A DNA stretch of 64,000 bases, from the NCBI RefSeq assembly GCF_900128905.1, contig NZ_FQTV01000018.1:22105-86104 (forward strand). The letters run 5' to 3'. The position numbers were made by a program, and so were the translations under genes. This stretch comes from Bacteroides luti (lineage in GTDB: Bacteria; Bacteroidota; Bacteroidia; Bacteroidales; Bacteroidaceae). The notes beneath the pieces were generated by a model that was not told where the DNA came from, made no database searches, and worked only from the letters and a program-made list of their open reading frames with translations. Shown piece after piece: positions 8,038 to 17,707 of this stretch (the stretch's first letter is position 1; the number at the start of each line of letters is the position of its first letter).

Positions 8038-10326
8038 TTACTTAGCGTTCTTTGTCTTTTCAGCAACAATAGCATCAATAACAGCTACAGCAGTGATGTT
8101 CACGATGTCACGAACAGAACTTTCGCTATCAGTAAAATGAATAGGTTTGTTAAGACCCATTTGAATAGGACCGATCAGTTCACTGTCGTTCATAGCCTGA
8201 ATTAACTTATAGCTAGAGTTCGCAGAACTTAAGTTCGGGAATATTAATGTGTTTACATCTTTGCCAAACAATTTTGTGAATGGATATTTCGCATCACGAA
8301 GTTTTTTGTCCATAGCAAAGTTAACCTGCATTTCTCCATCAATAGCTAAGTCAGGATAAGCTTCTTGCATTTGTTTTACAGCATCATGTACTTTTGCAGG
8401 GCTACCTACAGGATCAGAACCGAAGTTTGAGTATGATAACATAGCCATAACCGGAGTTTGATTGAAGAAACGAACAGTTTTAGCAGAAAGTCTTGCTATG
8501 TCAGTCAGTGTTTCTGTATCTGGGTGGCGGTTAATCAATGTATCAGCAAGAAAGTAAGTGCCTTTCTTTGAATTAAGAATGTGCATTGTTCCGAAATGCT
8601 TGTATCCTTCCTGAATACCGATTACTTCTTTTGCAACTTTAATTGTATTAGAGTATTTAGTGTACAAACCAGTAATGAAAGCATCTGCTTCACCGGTTTC
8701 AACCATCATCATACCAAAATAGTTACGTTCGAACATCTTATCGGTAGCTTCATCGTAATTAGCTCCTTCACGTGCACGCTTTTCGGCAAGTATATGAGCA
8801 TAACGATCACGACGTTCAGCTTGACTGTCATGACGTAAATTTACAATCTCAATTCCGTCAAGATGCAAATCATATTCTTTTGCCAACTTTTCAATTCGTT
8901 CTTCATTTCCTAATAAAATAGGGTGACAGATACCTTCGTTCTTAGCTTCAACAGCAGCTTTCAACATGTTGGGGTGTCCACCTTCTGCAAAAACAACTTT
9001 CTTGGGATCTGTACGAGCTGTGTCATATAGTTGACTAGTCAGCTTAGATTCATAACCCATCAATTCACGAAGATGCTTCTTATAAGCATCCCAGTCTTCA
9101 ATAGGTTTACGTGCAACTCCTGATTCCATAGCAGCTTTAGCAACAGCCATAGAAACTTCAGTGATCAAACGTGGATCAACAGGTTTTGGAATAAAGTATT
9201 CAGGACCAAAAGACAGATTGGTTACATTATATACTTTGTTTACAATTTCAGGGATAGGCAGCTTAGCCAAATCAGCTATAGCCTTAACAGCAGCCAGTTT
9301 CATTTCTTCATTGATGGCACTTGCACGAGTGTCAAGAGCACCACGGAATATATAAGGGAATCCAATTACGTTGTTAATCTGGTTTGGATAGTCAGAACGA
9401 CCGGTTGACATTAATACATCAGGACGAGCTGCAAGTGCATCTTCGTATGTAATTTCAGGAATAGGATTTGCACAAGCAAACACAATTGGGTTGTTAGCCA
9501 TTGAGCGAACCATATCCTGTGATAATATATTTCCTTTAGAAAGTCCTAAGAATACATCCGCATCTTTAATTGCTTCTGCCAAAGTGTGAATGTCAGTGCG
9601 TGAAGTTGCAAAGAACTTCTTAGATTCATCAAGATTTGTACGTTCAGTTGAGATAACACCTTTACTGTCGAGCATTACAATGTTTTCCAAACGAGCTCCA
9701 AGAGCAATATATAATTTTGTACAAGAAACAGCAGCTGCACCAGCACCGTTAACAACGATCTTAACATCTTCTATCTTCTTTCCGGCTACTTCAAGTGCGT
9801 TAAGCAAACCTGCGCTGGAAATAATAGCAGTACCGTGTTGGTCATCATGCATTACAGGGATATCAAGTTCTGCCTTCAAACGTTTTTCAATTTCAAAACA
9901 TTCAGGAGCTTTAATATCTTCCAGGTTAATACCTCCGAAAGTTGGAGCGATAGCTTTTACAGCTTCAATAAATTTTTCGGGATCTTTTTCGTTAACTTCA
10001 ATATCAAAAACATCGATTCCTCCATATATTTTAAAGAGCAATCCTTTACCTTCCATAACCGGTTTTCCGGCCATTGCACCAATATCTCCAAGTCCAAGTA
10101 CTGCAGTACCGTTGGAAATTACAGCTACTAAGTTTCCTTTAGCTGTATAATCATACGCTGTTAACGCATTCTTTTCAATTTCTAGACAAGGTTCTGCAAC
10201 TCCGGGAGAGTATGCCAAAGATAAGTCAGTTTGGGTACTGTAAGGTTTGGTAGGAACTACCTCGATTTTTCCAGGCTTACCCTGTGAGTGGTAGAGCAAA
10301 GCCGCTTCTTTTGTTATTTTAGCCAT
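8038..10326 (-). CDS. maeB: NADP-dependent malic enzyme (malic domain + phosphotransacetylase-like domain)
   Basis: The 762-residue protein has the MaeB architecture. Residues 1-430 form the malic enzyme part, with 'SPGVAEPC', 'NGTAVLGLGDIGAMAGKPVMEGKG' type substrate loops and the nucleotide-binding 'VVNGAGAAA'. Residues 430-760 form a phosphate acetyltransferase-like domain that in this family regulates rather than catalyses. The enzyme converts malate to pyruvate, CO2 and NADPH. It lies alone on the minus strand, divergent from the thioesterase gene. A TAGATTTG -7 element (10357-10364) lies 31 bp upstream, without a clear -33 TTTG. Confidence 0.93.
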   Translation of the reverse strand: MAKITKEAALLYHSQGKPGKIEVVPTKPYSTQTDLSLAYSPGVAEPCLEIEKNALTAYDYTAKGNLVAVISNGTAVLGLGDIGAMAGKPVMEGKGLLFKIYGGIDVFDIEVNEKDPEKFIEAVKAIAPTFGGINLEDIKAPECFEIEKRLKAELDIPVMHDDQHGTAIISSAGLLNALEVAGKKIEDVKIVVNGAGAAAVSCTKLYIALGARLENIVMLDSKGVISTERTNLDESKKFFATSRTDIHTLAEAIKDADVFLGLSKGNILSQDMVRSMANNPIVFACANPIPEITYEDALAARPDVLMSTGRSDYPNQINNVIGFPYIFRGALDTRASAINEEMKLAAVKAIADLAKLPIPEIVNKVYNVTNLSFGPEYFIPKPVDPRLITEVSMAVAKAAMESGVARKPIEDWDAYKKHLRELMGYESKLTSQLYDTARTDPKKVVFAEGGHPNMLKAAVEAKNEGICHPILLGNEERIEKLAKEYDLHLDGIEIVNLRHDSQAERRDRYAHILAEKRAREGANYDEATDKMFERNYFGMMMVETGEADAFITGLYTKYSNTIKVAKEVIGIQEGYKHFGTMHILNSKKGTYFLADTLINRHPDTETLTDIARLSAKTVRFFNQTPVMAMLSYSNFGSDPVGSPAKVHDAVKQMQEAYPDLAIDGEMQVNFAMDKKLRDAKYPFTKLFGKDVNTLIFPNLSSANSSYKLIQAMNDSELIGPIQMGLNKPIHFTDSESSVRDIVNITAVAVIDAIVAEKTKNAK

Positions 10327-10415
10327 TTTTGTGTGTGATTTATCATAATTTGCCTACAAATCTAATAAATAAAGTTGTAAATTGTAGTTTTTTAAATGTC
10401 AATTAATACAGATTG

Positions 10416-10447
10416 TTGCTAATAGATTGTAAAAAAGAGTATTTTTG
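10416..10447 (+). promoter_or_regulatory. Candidate promoter of the thioesterase gene
   Basis: TTG (10416-10418) and TATTTTTG (10440-10447) are separated by 21 nt. The second element lies 20 bp before the start codon, giving a very short leader. Confidence 0.45.
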
Positions 10448-10467
10448 CAATAAATAATATATTAACG

Positions 10468-10908
10468 ATGGAAAAACTAAAATTTAATCATACAGTCCCT
10501 ATTCAGTTGCGTTTTAATGATTTTGATGCATTGGGACATGTGAATAACTCAGTCTATTTTTCGTTTTATGATTTAGGAAAAACATCCTATTTTAAAGATG
10601 TTATACCAAATATGAGCGTTAATAAAGATGTTGGTGTAGTAATTGCAAATATTCAGGTGAATTTCATATTGCCTGTTTATCCTAATGAGCAAGTAGCTGT
10701 ACAAACAGCCGTTGTAGAGATTGGAACTAAGAGTTTTAAGCTTTTTCAGCAGCTGATTGATACAGATACAAATGAAGTGAAATGCATTTGCCATACAGTA
10801 ATGGTATGTTTTGATGCAAAAACAAGATCTACTTATCCTATTTCAGAAGAATGGAAAAAAGCCATGATTGATTTTGAAGGCAGAGGAGATCTTAGTAAGA
10901 ATATTTAA
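10468..10908 (+). CDS. Acyl-CoA thioesterase, 4HBT hotdog fold
   Basis: The 146-residue protein has the single hotdog domain of the YbgC/FadM type: 'IQLRFNDFDALGHVNNSVYFSFYDLGKTSYF' spans the active-site region (only key residues matter: D20, G23, H24, N26, N27, Y30). The D-x-x-G-H-x-N motif holds the catalytic aspartate. Such enzymes hydrolyse acyl- or hydroxybenzoyl-CoA thioesters; the actual substrate cannot be read from sequence. It is a single-gene unit between a short-leader promoter and a strong terminator. Confidence 0.85.
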   Translation: MEKLKFNHTVPIQLRFNDFDALGHVNNSVYFSFYDLGKTSYFKDVIPNMSVNKDVGVVIANIQVNFILPVYPNEQVAVQTAVVEIGTKSFKLFQQLIDTDTNEVKCICHTVMVCFDAKTRSTYPISEEWKKAMIDFEGRGDLSKNI

Positions 10909-10927
10909 TTTATAGATAATCGCTATT

Positions 10928-10962
10928 AAAAAAGGATGTTCATGTTTGAACATCCTTTTTTT
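10928..10962. terminator. Bidirectional terminator between thioesterase and PUL1
   Basis: A perfect stem AAAGGATGTTCA / TGAACATCCTTT with a loop of about 3 nt is flanked by A-rich and T-rich tracts. It ends both the thioesterase transcript and the minus-strand PUL1 transcript. Confidence 0.85.
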
Positions 10963-10970
10963 GATAACAC

Positions 10971-13406
10971 CTATTTAACTTTCCATTCCAGAACTCCTCC
11001 TGATTCTCCGTCTTGTAATTTTGCTACAATTTTAAGGCCTTTTGTCTTTACCGGAGTGAAGTCGAGATTGTTGTAGCAATCCTTTTTAGTTGTATAGGGG
11101 CTTTTAGCTTCTACTTCTTTCCAGCTATCGCCGTCCTTATAATATAGTTTCCAACTTTCTGGTACTCTGAAGTTACCATCATATTGATCAATGTCCAGCC
11201 AGTAAACCTCAACATTAGATACAGTTTCTTCATTTTCAAATTCATAAGCCAGTGTTTCAGGTGTTCCTCTTTTTAGCCACCAGTAATGATATGGTTTTGA
11301 TGTATCTGAAGAACTTTTAGGTTCCCATTGATCATTTACCCCCCAAGCCCATTCTTCAGTAGAGGCTGAATCAGGAGCATCGTTTTGGATAGGAGCCTTT
11401 ACAATTATAGTGCGCGCTTTTGAAGCGATTGTAGGCAGTGGAGTAGGATGGGTGTATTTAGCTGAAGAAGGAACCCATACAGCCATCTCGTCTGTCCCAC
11501 GATTGTTCCATGTAGAGTATGGAATAGCTGTGAATGGAACATCTTTTTCTTCACCGCTTAAATTTATTTCCTTTGCAGTACCTTTCAATACCATTACGCC
11601 GTTGAGCAAATCTTTTTGGAAAGTATAATCCATCTTAGTGTTTTCAGGAATATATTTATTGAATACATGTTTATCTGTCTGATCTTTGCCTTCAATACAA
11701 TATACAATTGGTCCTCTTTCTATTGCTAGTTTTCCTTTATCGTCAGCTACATTATCATGAGCCTGGATGCGGCGGACAGACATCGGCAGATTTAGTTCAA
11801 TTACATCTCCTTTTTTCCACTGACGATCAATAGATACATATCCATCTTTAGCGGATAAATTAGCGATCTTTCCATTTACCCTAATGTTATAGCCGGACAA
11901 TGCTTTTTCTGTAAATTTGTAAAGATTGGTAGGTACAGGTTGGTTACCAGCCCATCCCGGTATACGAAGACTGATAGCAAACTTTCCACTTTTTAAAGGG
12001 TTTACAGAAATTGTAATTTTGCCGTCCCAAGGATATTGAGTGGTCTGCTTCATTGATACTTCATTTTTCCCCACTTTAACTTTACCATTGCTCTGCGCAT
12101 ATAGGTTTACGAAAATATCAGTACCCTGTGTAGCATACATATAAGTGGGTACAGATGCCATGAAACGAGTGATGTTTCCGGGACAACATGCACAGCCAAA
12201 CCATGCCTGACGTTCATGCTGTCCCATTGACTCAAGAGGATTATCGTAGAAAAACTTGTTTCCGCTTAATGATACTCCTGAAATCACTCCATTATAAAGA
12301 GCTCGTTCAAGAACATCTATATATTTTGCATCACCTGTAGCCAGGAACATTCGTTGATTCCAGTATACATTTGCAATTGCAGCACATGTTTCACAATATG
12401 CAGTATGATTGTTTAGCTCATAATTGGGACCGAACCCTTCACCTTGTGCTCGTGATCCGATACCACCAGTTATATACAATTTCTTACTTGCCATATTATC
12501 CCAGATACGAGTAATAGCGTTGAAATAGGCTGTATCTTTGGTAAGATAGGCAACATCTGCTACTCCTGAATATAAGTATCCGGCTCTTACTGCATGACCC
12601 TTTATTTCATCTTGCTTCAATATAGGCATATGATCCTGACTGTATTCACTAAGTCTGTGTCCATCGGTTCCTCTACCTGTTTCTTCTACAAAATATTTAG
12701 CCATATCAAGATATTTCTTGTTACCGGTAACCTTGTATAACTTACAGAGAGCCATCTCTACGATTGGGTGACCAGAAGGACGGTGAATTTGACCGTTGTT
12801 CGGACCAAATGTTGCACATACCAGATCGGCATTCTTAATGGCGATATTCAATAATGTCTTTTTTCCTGTTGCCTGATAGTGAGCTACAGCAGCTTCATAT
12901 AAATGCCCACAATTGTACAATTCGTGACTGTTGATCTTTTCCCAGCGATGAGTTCCCCACCAGCCCGAAAGGCGAGTACAGTTGTTAGTAACGCAGGTGC
13001 AAAGATACCCATCGGGTTCTTGTGCTGCACGGATAAGATTGATAACGCTATCCAGATAAGCGTCTAGTTTCTTATCATATTTCACCGCAAGAGAATAGGA
13101 TGCTCCCTCAATTATTTTATAAGGATCTGTATCGTCAAAGGAAAAGTCACCTTTATGTTCCCCTTTAATTAGTTTTCCGGCAAGAGCGAAGTTATTAAAT
13201 CTGCCATTTTTCTCACATTCTTTAAATGCGGATGGAATGGATACAGTTCGGTTTATTTCGATTCTTGGTGCCCAGAAATTATCATTAAAGTGTACCTGAG
13301 TAAAAGGTACCTGAAGTATAGGCTCTATTGTTTTGCTTTTTGCAGAAACTATAGTTGTAATCCCTATAGCTGTCAGAAAAAACAAGGAACGTAGTCTGAT
13401 ATTCAT
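10971..13406 (-). CDS. Beta-L-arabinofuranosidase, GH127 (PUL1)
   Basis: The 811-residue exported protein (signal peptide ending near SAKSK, residue 25) is a GH127 (former DUF1680) enzyme. Residues aligning with HypBA1 of Bifidobacterium longum are all present: predicted acid/base E323 (GEGFGPNYE), zinc ligands E339 and C341 (YCETC), nucleophile C407 and ligand C408 (CACCPGN). HypBA1 removes beta-1,2-linked L-arabinofuranose from hydroxyproline-linked arabinosides. A C-terminal extension (about 690-811, 'WKLYYKDGDSWKEV') resembles a discoidin-like accessory module. It is the last gene of the PUL1 operon. The 91-bp gap to the upstream peptidase gene is the longest among the enzyme genes. Confidence 0.9.
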   Translation of the reverse strand: MNIRLRSLFFLTAIGITTIVSAKSKTIEPILQVPFTQVHFNDNFWAPRIEINRTVSIPSAFKECEKNGRFNNFALAGKLIKGEHKGDFSFDDTDPYKIIEGASYSLAVKYDKKLDAYLDSVINLIRAAQEPDGYLCTCVTNNCTRLSGWWGTHRWEKINSHELYNCGHLYEAAVAHYQATGKKTLLNIAIKNADLVCATFGPNNGQIHRPSGHPIVEMALCKLYKVTGNKKYLDMAKYFVEETGRGTDGHRLSEYSQDHMPILKQDEIKGHAVRAGYLYSGVADVAYLTKDTAYFNAITRIWDNMASKKLYITGGIGSRAQGEGFGPNYELNNHTAYCETCAAIANVYWNQRMFLATGDAKYIDVLERALYNGVISGVSLSGNKFFYDNPLESMGQHERQAWFGCACCPGNITRFMASVPTYMYATQGTDIFVNLYAQSNGKVKVGKNEVSMKQTTQYPWDGKITISVNPLKSGKFAISLRIPGWAGNQPVPTNLYKFTEKALSGYNIRVNGKIANLSAKDGYVSIDRQWKKGDVIELNLPMSVRRIQAHDNVADDKGKLAIERGPIVYCIEGKDQTDKHVFNKYIPENTKMDYTFQKDLLNGVMVLKGTAKEINLSGEEKDVPFTAIPYSTWNNRGTDEMAVWVPSSAKYTHPTPLPTIASKARTIIVKAPIQNDAPDSASTEEWAWGVNDQWEPKSSSDTSKPYHYWWLKRGTPETLAYEFENEETVSNVEVYWLDIDQYDGNFRVPESWKLYYKDGDSWKEVEAKSPYTTKKDCYNNLDFTPVKTKGLKIVAKLQDGESGGVLEWKVK

Positions 13407-13497
13407 AATTTATTTTTTAAGTTTAAAGTCTTTGTAATTGGTTGTAAAACATTATGTAAATATAATACCTATTTTTATAATGCGTCGTGTTTCACTT

Positions 13498-14643
13498 TTA
13501 AAAGTCAAATTTTACCTCATAAGTTTTATTTCCATCCATTCCACTATTATGCATCATGAAATCAGATATCCAGGTATATTTCTTTTGTCCGTCAACAGTA
13601 GTTGCTTCAACCAGAAATACCTGTCTTCTGTCCCATTTATTCTCAGGATTTTTAAAGAACAACCCTCTGAGATTGTTTATAGTATAACTACCATTCTGTA
13701 TATTGTAAGTACAATATGGAGTTTTACTAACAGTGTTGCACCATGTCTCGTATGAGTAAGTTGCCGGATAAAGAGCAATTTTCCCGTTGGCTGGTGTTCC
13801 GTTAATTGTCATTTTTATAATCATATTATCAGCAAAATCCCGATACATTAACTCGTCAATAAGACCACTTTGTTTGGTGTTACCAACCATATTAATAATT
13901 TTTATTGCATAATCACTCCAACTGCTTTCCTCGTCAGGAGTGTAACAATAATCGTTCATAAGACAGCGAGGGGGAGTGAATCCTTCACCATTGACAGGAT
14001 TGTTTTTCCCTTCAACAACATCGGCATACAAATCAATAACTCCGCGGAAATGTCCCAATTCATGAGTAATGGCACGATAAGTGTATTGGTTGAAATGATC
14101 GTTGTATTTGTTTTTCATACCTTCAGATGCATTGATAACCAATATTGTTCCAATTCCGTTATTGTTGCCACATCCACCGCCGTATTCACCTTTTTCAGCA
14201 CCTTCGTAGAAGAAATCATAGATAACAACCAGCTTGAATATGTTTTTGTCCATTCGTTGAATTGCTTTGGTATCAGCACCATTTTCACCCCAATATGAAC
14301 AGCCGTCATAAACAATAATATCGTCGAGGTCAGGTTTGAAAATATATTTTCTTTTAAGCTGATGCTTTTTATCGCAATTATTGAAACGCGCATTGATTTC
14401 GTTCCATTGAGTAGTTAGTTTTTCTTTAAAAAAAGCTGGAGATTGTGTTTGCCAGCCTTTTCTGTCAACAGCAATTTTTACATTGATATAGATTGTAGTT
14501 CCATCATCATAGTCTGCGGTATATTCAGGCTTTTCAGTATCAGGTTTATTGATCTCCGGATCATTGCCAGAAGCCGAACCGCAGCCAACCAGTGTAACCA
14601 TTGTTGCAACTACTATCAATCTTATATTCTTAAATATTTTCAT
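13498..14643 (-). CDS. Secreted zinc metallopeptidase lipoprotein, metzincin-like (PUL1)
   Basis: The 381-residue protein has a lipoprotein signal (VTLVGC, Cys21). The zinc site reads THELGHFRGVIDLY, an exact HExxHxxGxxD pattern as in metzincins such as snapalysin. The later 'RCLMNDY' is a plausible Met-turn. A C-terminal beta-rich part (about 275-381) may be an accessory domain. I cannot place it in a named MEROPS family; M64-type peptidases are also similar but have one more residue in the motif. It lies between GH27 (16-bp gap) and GH127 in the operon, which suggests that the PUL1 substrate contains protein. Confidence 0.72.
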   Translation of the reverse strand: MKIFKNIRLIVVATMVTLVGCGSASGNDPEINKPDTEKPEYTADYDDGTTIYINVKIAVDRKGWQTQSPAFFKEKLTTQWNEINARFNNCDKKHQLKRKYIFKPDLDDIIVYDGCSYWGENGADTKAIQRMDKNIFKLVVIYDFFYEGAEKGEYGGGCGNNNGIGTILVINASEGMKNKYNDHFNQYTYRAITHELGHFRGVIDLYADVVEGKNNPVNGEGFTPPRCLMNDYCYTPDEESSWSDYAIKIINMVGNTKQSGLIDELMYRDFADNMIIKMTINGTPANGKIALYPATYSYETWCNTVSKTPYCTYNIQNGSYTINNLRGLFFKNPENKWDRRQVFLVEATTVDGQKKYTWISDFMMHNSGMDGNKTYEVKFDF

Positions 14644-14659
14644 CCCTTTTAGATTAGAT

Positions 14660-15889
14660 TTATTTTTTAAGGTTTAACTGCACCATTAGTACTCCATGCG
14701 CAGGTATGTTATATTTTGTATTTGCAGCTGTTGTGCCAATATCTTTATGTTTCCATAAATCCCTGATTGTATATTCATTTTTGTGAATATTCACATCAGT
14801 CGCAAAGTACATCACATCTTTCTTCCAGTTATAATCAAGTTGCCATTCGTGATCAGTACGGTTAAGGAAACATACGGCAACTTCACCTTTAGCCAAAGGC
14901 TTTGCCCATATCTCATGATCTCCCATATCCATAAAGCGTCTGGCCTGTTGTCCAAGACTATCCTGATCAACAGCAATAACTTCCTTGTTTGTAAGTATCT
15001 CTTTGGTATCTTTATCCATAGAACGAAGATCATTACCAGCCATTAATGGAGCTGCCAACATTGCCCACATTGAAAAATGAGTGATGTATTCGTCTTTTGT
15101 CATTCCACCATTACCAATTTCAAGCATCTCTGCGTCATTCCAATGACCAGGTCCTGCATAAAGGTATAATTCGGCTAAAGTATCAATGATATCAAGAACA
15201 CCAACACCGCCCCAATCGAATTTGCATTGATAACAATCACGAATGTCGGCAGTGGTACGCCACAAGTGTCCTACACCTTTTGCCCATTTCCATGGCTGAC
15301 TTTCGCCCCATTCACAAATACTGAAAACGATAGGTCGTCCACAAGCTTTGAGAGCATCGCTCATAGTCCTGTATGCCGCTTCTGCATTTTGACCTTCATT
15401 TGAGCACCAGTCATACTTCAGGTAATCAACTCCCCATTTTGCATATTGGCGTGCATCCTGAAACTGATATCCTCTGCTGCCAGGTCTTCCCTGACATGTC
15501 AGAGAACCAGCGCACGAATATATCCCAAGCTTTAATCCTTTGCTGTGAATATAATCCGCCAATGCTTTAATACCGTTTGGGAAAGCTTTAGGATCAGCTA
15601 TAATGTTTCCATCTTTATCACGGCCAACCTGCCAGCAATCGTCAATTACAATATATTGATATCCGGCATCTTTCATTCCTGAGTTAGCTATAGCATCCGC
15701 CATTTGCTTTAAAAGATTTTCATTCACATCACAGCCAAACTTATTCCAGCTGTTCCACCCCATTGGCGGTGTGGCAGCCAGACTTTCAAAGATAGAATCC
15801 TGTTTGCTCTGATTCTCTCCGAAAAACATTTGTGCTTTTGCTGATATTGCCAGTAAGAATAGATATGTTATTATCAGAAGTTTTTTCAT
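14660..15889 (-). CDS. Alpha-galactosidase-type enzyme, GH27 (PUL1)
   Basis: The 409-residue exported protein (signal peptide ending near AKAQ, residue 20) begins its barrel with TPPMGWNSWNKFGC, the GH27 signature. D160 in YLKYDWC is the predicted nucleophile and D215 in RTTADI the acid/base. VIDDCWQ keeps the paired aspartates expected for galactose recognition. Some GH27 enzymes act on beta-L-arabinopyranose, so alpha-galactosidase is the likely but not certain activity. A beta-sandwich domain completes the usual length. It follows susD by 90 bp, and a hairpin lies in that gap. Confidence 0.87.
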   Translation of the reverse strand: MKKLLIITYLFLLAISAKAQMFFGENQSKQDSIFESLAATPPMGWNSWNKFGCDVNENLLKQMADAIANSGMKDAGYQYIVIDDCWQVGRDKDGNIIADPKAFPNGIKALADYIHSKGLKLGIYSCAGSLTCQGRPGSRGYQFQDARQYAKWGVDYLKYDWCSNEGQNAEAAYRTMSDALKACGRPIVFSICEWGESQPWKWAKGVGHLWRTTADIRDCYQCKFDWGGVGVLDIIDTLAELYLYAGPGHWNDAEMLEIGNGGMTKDEYITHFSMWAMLAAPLMAGNDLRSMDKDTKEILTNKEVIAVDQDSLGQQARRFMDMGDHEIWAKPLAKGEVAVCFLNRTDHEWQLDYNWKKDVMYFATDVNIHKNEYTIRDLWKHKDIGTTAANTKYNIPAHGVLMVQLNLKK

Positions 15890-15935
15890 GTTTCAACAGT
15901 AAAAGAAATCTTGTTCAAAATAAAATTTGTTTTTA

Positions 15936-15968
15936 TCAGAATGCCTTAAATAATTCAAGGCATTCTGA
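15936..15968 (-). promoter_or_regulatory. Intra-operon hairpin between susD and GH27
   Basis: A perfect 12-bp stem, TCAGAATGCCTT (15936-15947) and AAGGCATTCTGA (15957-15968), has a 9-nt loop. No T run follows in the minus direction. It may therefore stabilise the susCD mRNA end or partly attenuate transcription rather than terminate it fully. Confidence 0.6.
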
Positions 15969-15979
15969 TGTTATTAACC

Positions 15980-17677
15980 CTATTGATAAGGAGCTGGATC
16001 CAATTGTGGAGCTTTTCTTAATTCAGATCTAGGAATCGGCAACCAATAATTTTTTGGAGCATGGAATGTTCTGTATTCGATAGGTTCAGGATTCAGTTCA
16101 TAAGTTTTGCTTCCGTCACTATGTTTCCAGATAATCATACCAGTAACAGGTTTGCTATAAATATCTTCAATAATCATCCAGCGTCTGATATCGAACCAAC
16201 GTTGTCCTTCGAATACTAGCTCAATCTGTCTTTCATGTCTATACTTTGCTACAATATTATCACCTGTAATATCTGGCATGTGAACACGTCTTCTTATTTT
16301 ATTGATATATTCAACAGCTTCGGGTGTGTTACCTAATTCAATCTGACATTCTGCATAGTTCAAATAGAATTCAGCTAAACGGAACATGAAATAAGGAGTG
16401 CTTGGAGCATCAGTTGCATAAGTATCATAATTTCTATCAAGGAATTTTCTGATATAATAACCTGTTTGAGTACCATTCCACCATGAATCTCCACGACGGC
16501 TGTCTTTTCCGTTTGGCACTCCCTCTTCAGCTCCAAAGAAACACTCTACTTCTCTTTCATCAGCACGGTATCCCCATGTAGATCCATCAGTAAATATGGT
16601 TGCAGCGAAACGTAAATCTCTATTCACATAAGGATTTTCTTTTTCAGATCCTCTTACATAAGGTGCTCCATTGGCCATTTCAAACTGGTCAACAATCTCT
16701 TGAGTAGCCTGGAAGTTTCCCCATCCATTAAAGCCACTTCCTGTTCCGCATGGGGTTTGGAACAGATATGAATTATTGTAGGCACCTTCACCTTGAATGT
16801 TGTATAGCTTTTCAAAAATAACCTCCGGATTTTGGCTGTCAATAAACAAATTTGCATAATCTTCACTGGTTGATACATCTTGCAGATAATAAGCCGGAGC
16901 ACCGCTTTCATCTTTCAGATCAATAACAGCTTTGTTTGCATCAGATGCTTTTTTCCACTTAGCTTGAGATGGAGTGCCAAAAAGTGGGCTGGCTGCATAC
17001 AAAAGTGTTCTTGCTTTCAATGCCAGTGCAGCTCCTTTTGTAGCTCTTCCCAGGTCGCTATCATCGCTATACTTTACAGGTAAATACATCGCGGCACTGT
17101 CACACTGTGAAACGATATATTCTGCAACATCGTCTTTAGGGACCCGAACCTGTTTGGTGAAATCGTCATTAAGTCCAAATGAATTCTTTATAAGTGGCAC
17201 TTCGCCAAATAAGCTGTAAAGCTGACAATAGAAGAATCCTCTCAGGAAATACGCCTGACCAATTTGCTCGTTTTTCCATTTAATATTTTCTTCACCAGTT
17301 GCAGGTACTCTACCAATATTTTCCAGGAATATATTGGTATTACGAATAGCCTTGAAATAGAAAGACCATGGATTCCATGTTGAACCATCCCATCCGATAT
17401 TCGACTGATCTGGAGAGAGTAAACCTTGCTGGATAGACTCTGTGCCATATTTATGCATTTGATAAACTTCTTCTGTATAACTTGCAAATCGTGATCCTTT
17501 CTGAGTTTCAGCTTCTACACTATTGTACTGGTCGTTCAGGAATGTTTCCGATAGAGCTAAATCACCCCAAATAGCACTATCAGTATATGAATTGAGCGGA
17601 CTCTGATCCAGTATATCTGTGCATGAGCTGAAGATTCCAGCCATCATCATGGCTGCGCATATATATATTTTTTTCAT
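15980..17677 (-). CDS. SusD/RagB-family surface glycan-binding lipoprotein (PUL1)
   Basis: The 565-residue lipoprotein (FSSC, Cys19, followed by TDILDQSP typical of the family) has the SusD fold markers: 'QAYFLRGFFYCQLYSLFGEVPL' region near residues 141-162, 'LALKARTLLYAASPLF' near 220, and the C-terminal 'RHERQIELVFEGQRWFDIRRW' region. It caps the SusC barrel and binds the glycan at the cell surface. It lies 30 bp after susC. Ligand specificity cannot be read directly. Confidence 0.95.
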   Translation of the reverse strand: MKKIYICAAMMMAGIFSSCTDILDQSPLNSYTDSAIWGDLALSETFLNDQYNSVEAETQKGSRFASYTEEVYQMHKYGTESIQQGLLSPDQSNIGWDGSTWNPWSFYFKAIRNTNIFLENIGRVPATGEENIKWKNEQIGQAYFLRGFFYCQLYSLFGEVPLIKNSFGLNDDFTKQVRVPKDDVAEYIVSQCDSAAMYLPVKYSDDSDLGRATKGAALALKARTLLYAASPLFGTPSQAKWKKASDANKAVIDLKDESGAPAYYLQDVSTSEDYANLFIDSQNPEVIFEKLYNIQGEGAYNNSYLFQTPCGTGSGFNGWGNFQATQEIVDQFEMANGAPYVRGSEKENPYVNRDLRFAATIFTDGSTWGYRADEREVECFFGAEEGVPNGKDSRRGDSWWNGTQTGYYIRKFLDRNYDTYATDAPSTPYFMFRLAEFYLNYAECQIELGNTPEAVEYINKIRRRVHMPDITGDNIVAKYRHERQIELVFEGQRWFDIRRWMIIEDIYSKPVTGMIIWKHSDGSKTYELNPEPIEYRTFHAPKNYWLPIPRSELRKAPQLDPAPYQ

Positions 17678-17707
17678 TTCTTTATAAGTTTAGAGTTACT
17701 AGTTAAA

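Noticed and set aside
9590..10150. Long plus-strand open frame of 186 codons
   Set aside because: It is entirely antisense to the conserved malic enzyme domain of maeB, and its composition follows from the opposite-strand codon pattern.
13438..13755. Plus-strand open frame of 105 codons
   Set aside because: It is antisense to the 3' end of the metallopeptidase gene, with no recognisable domain.
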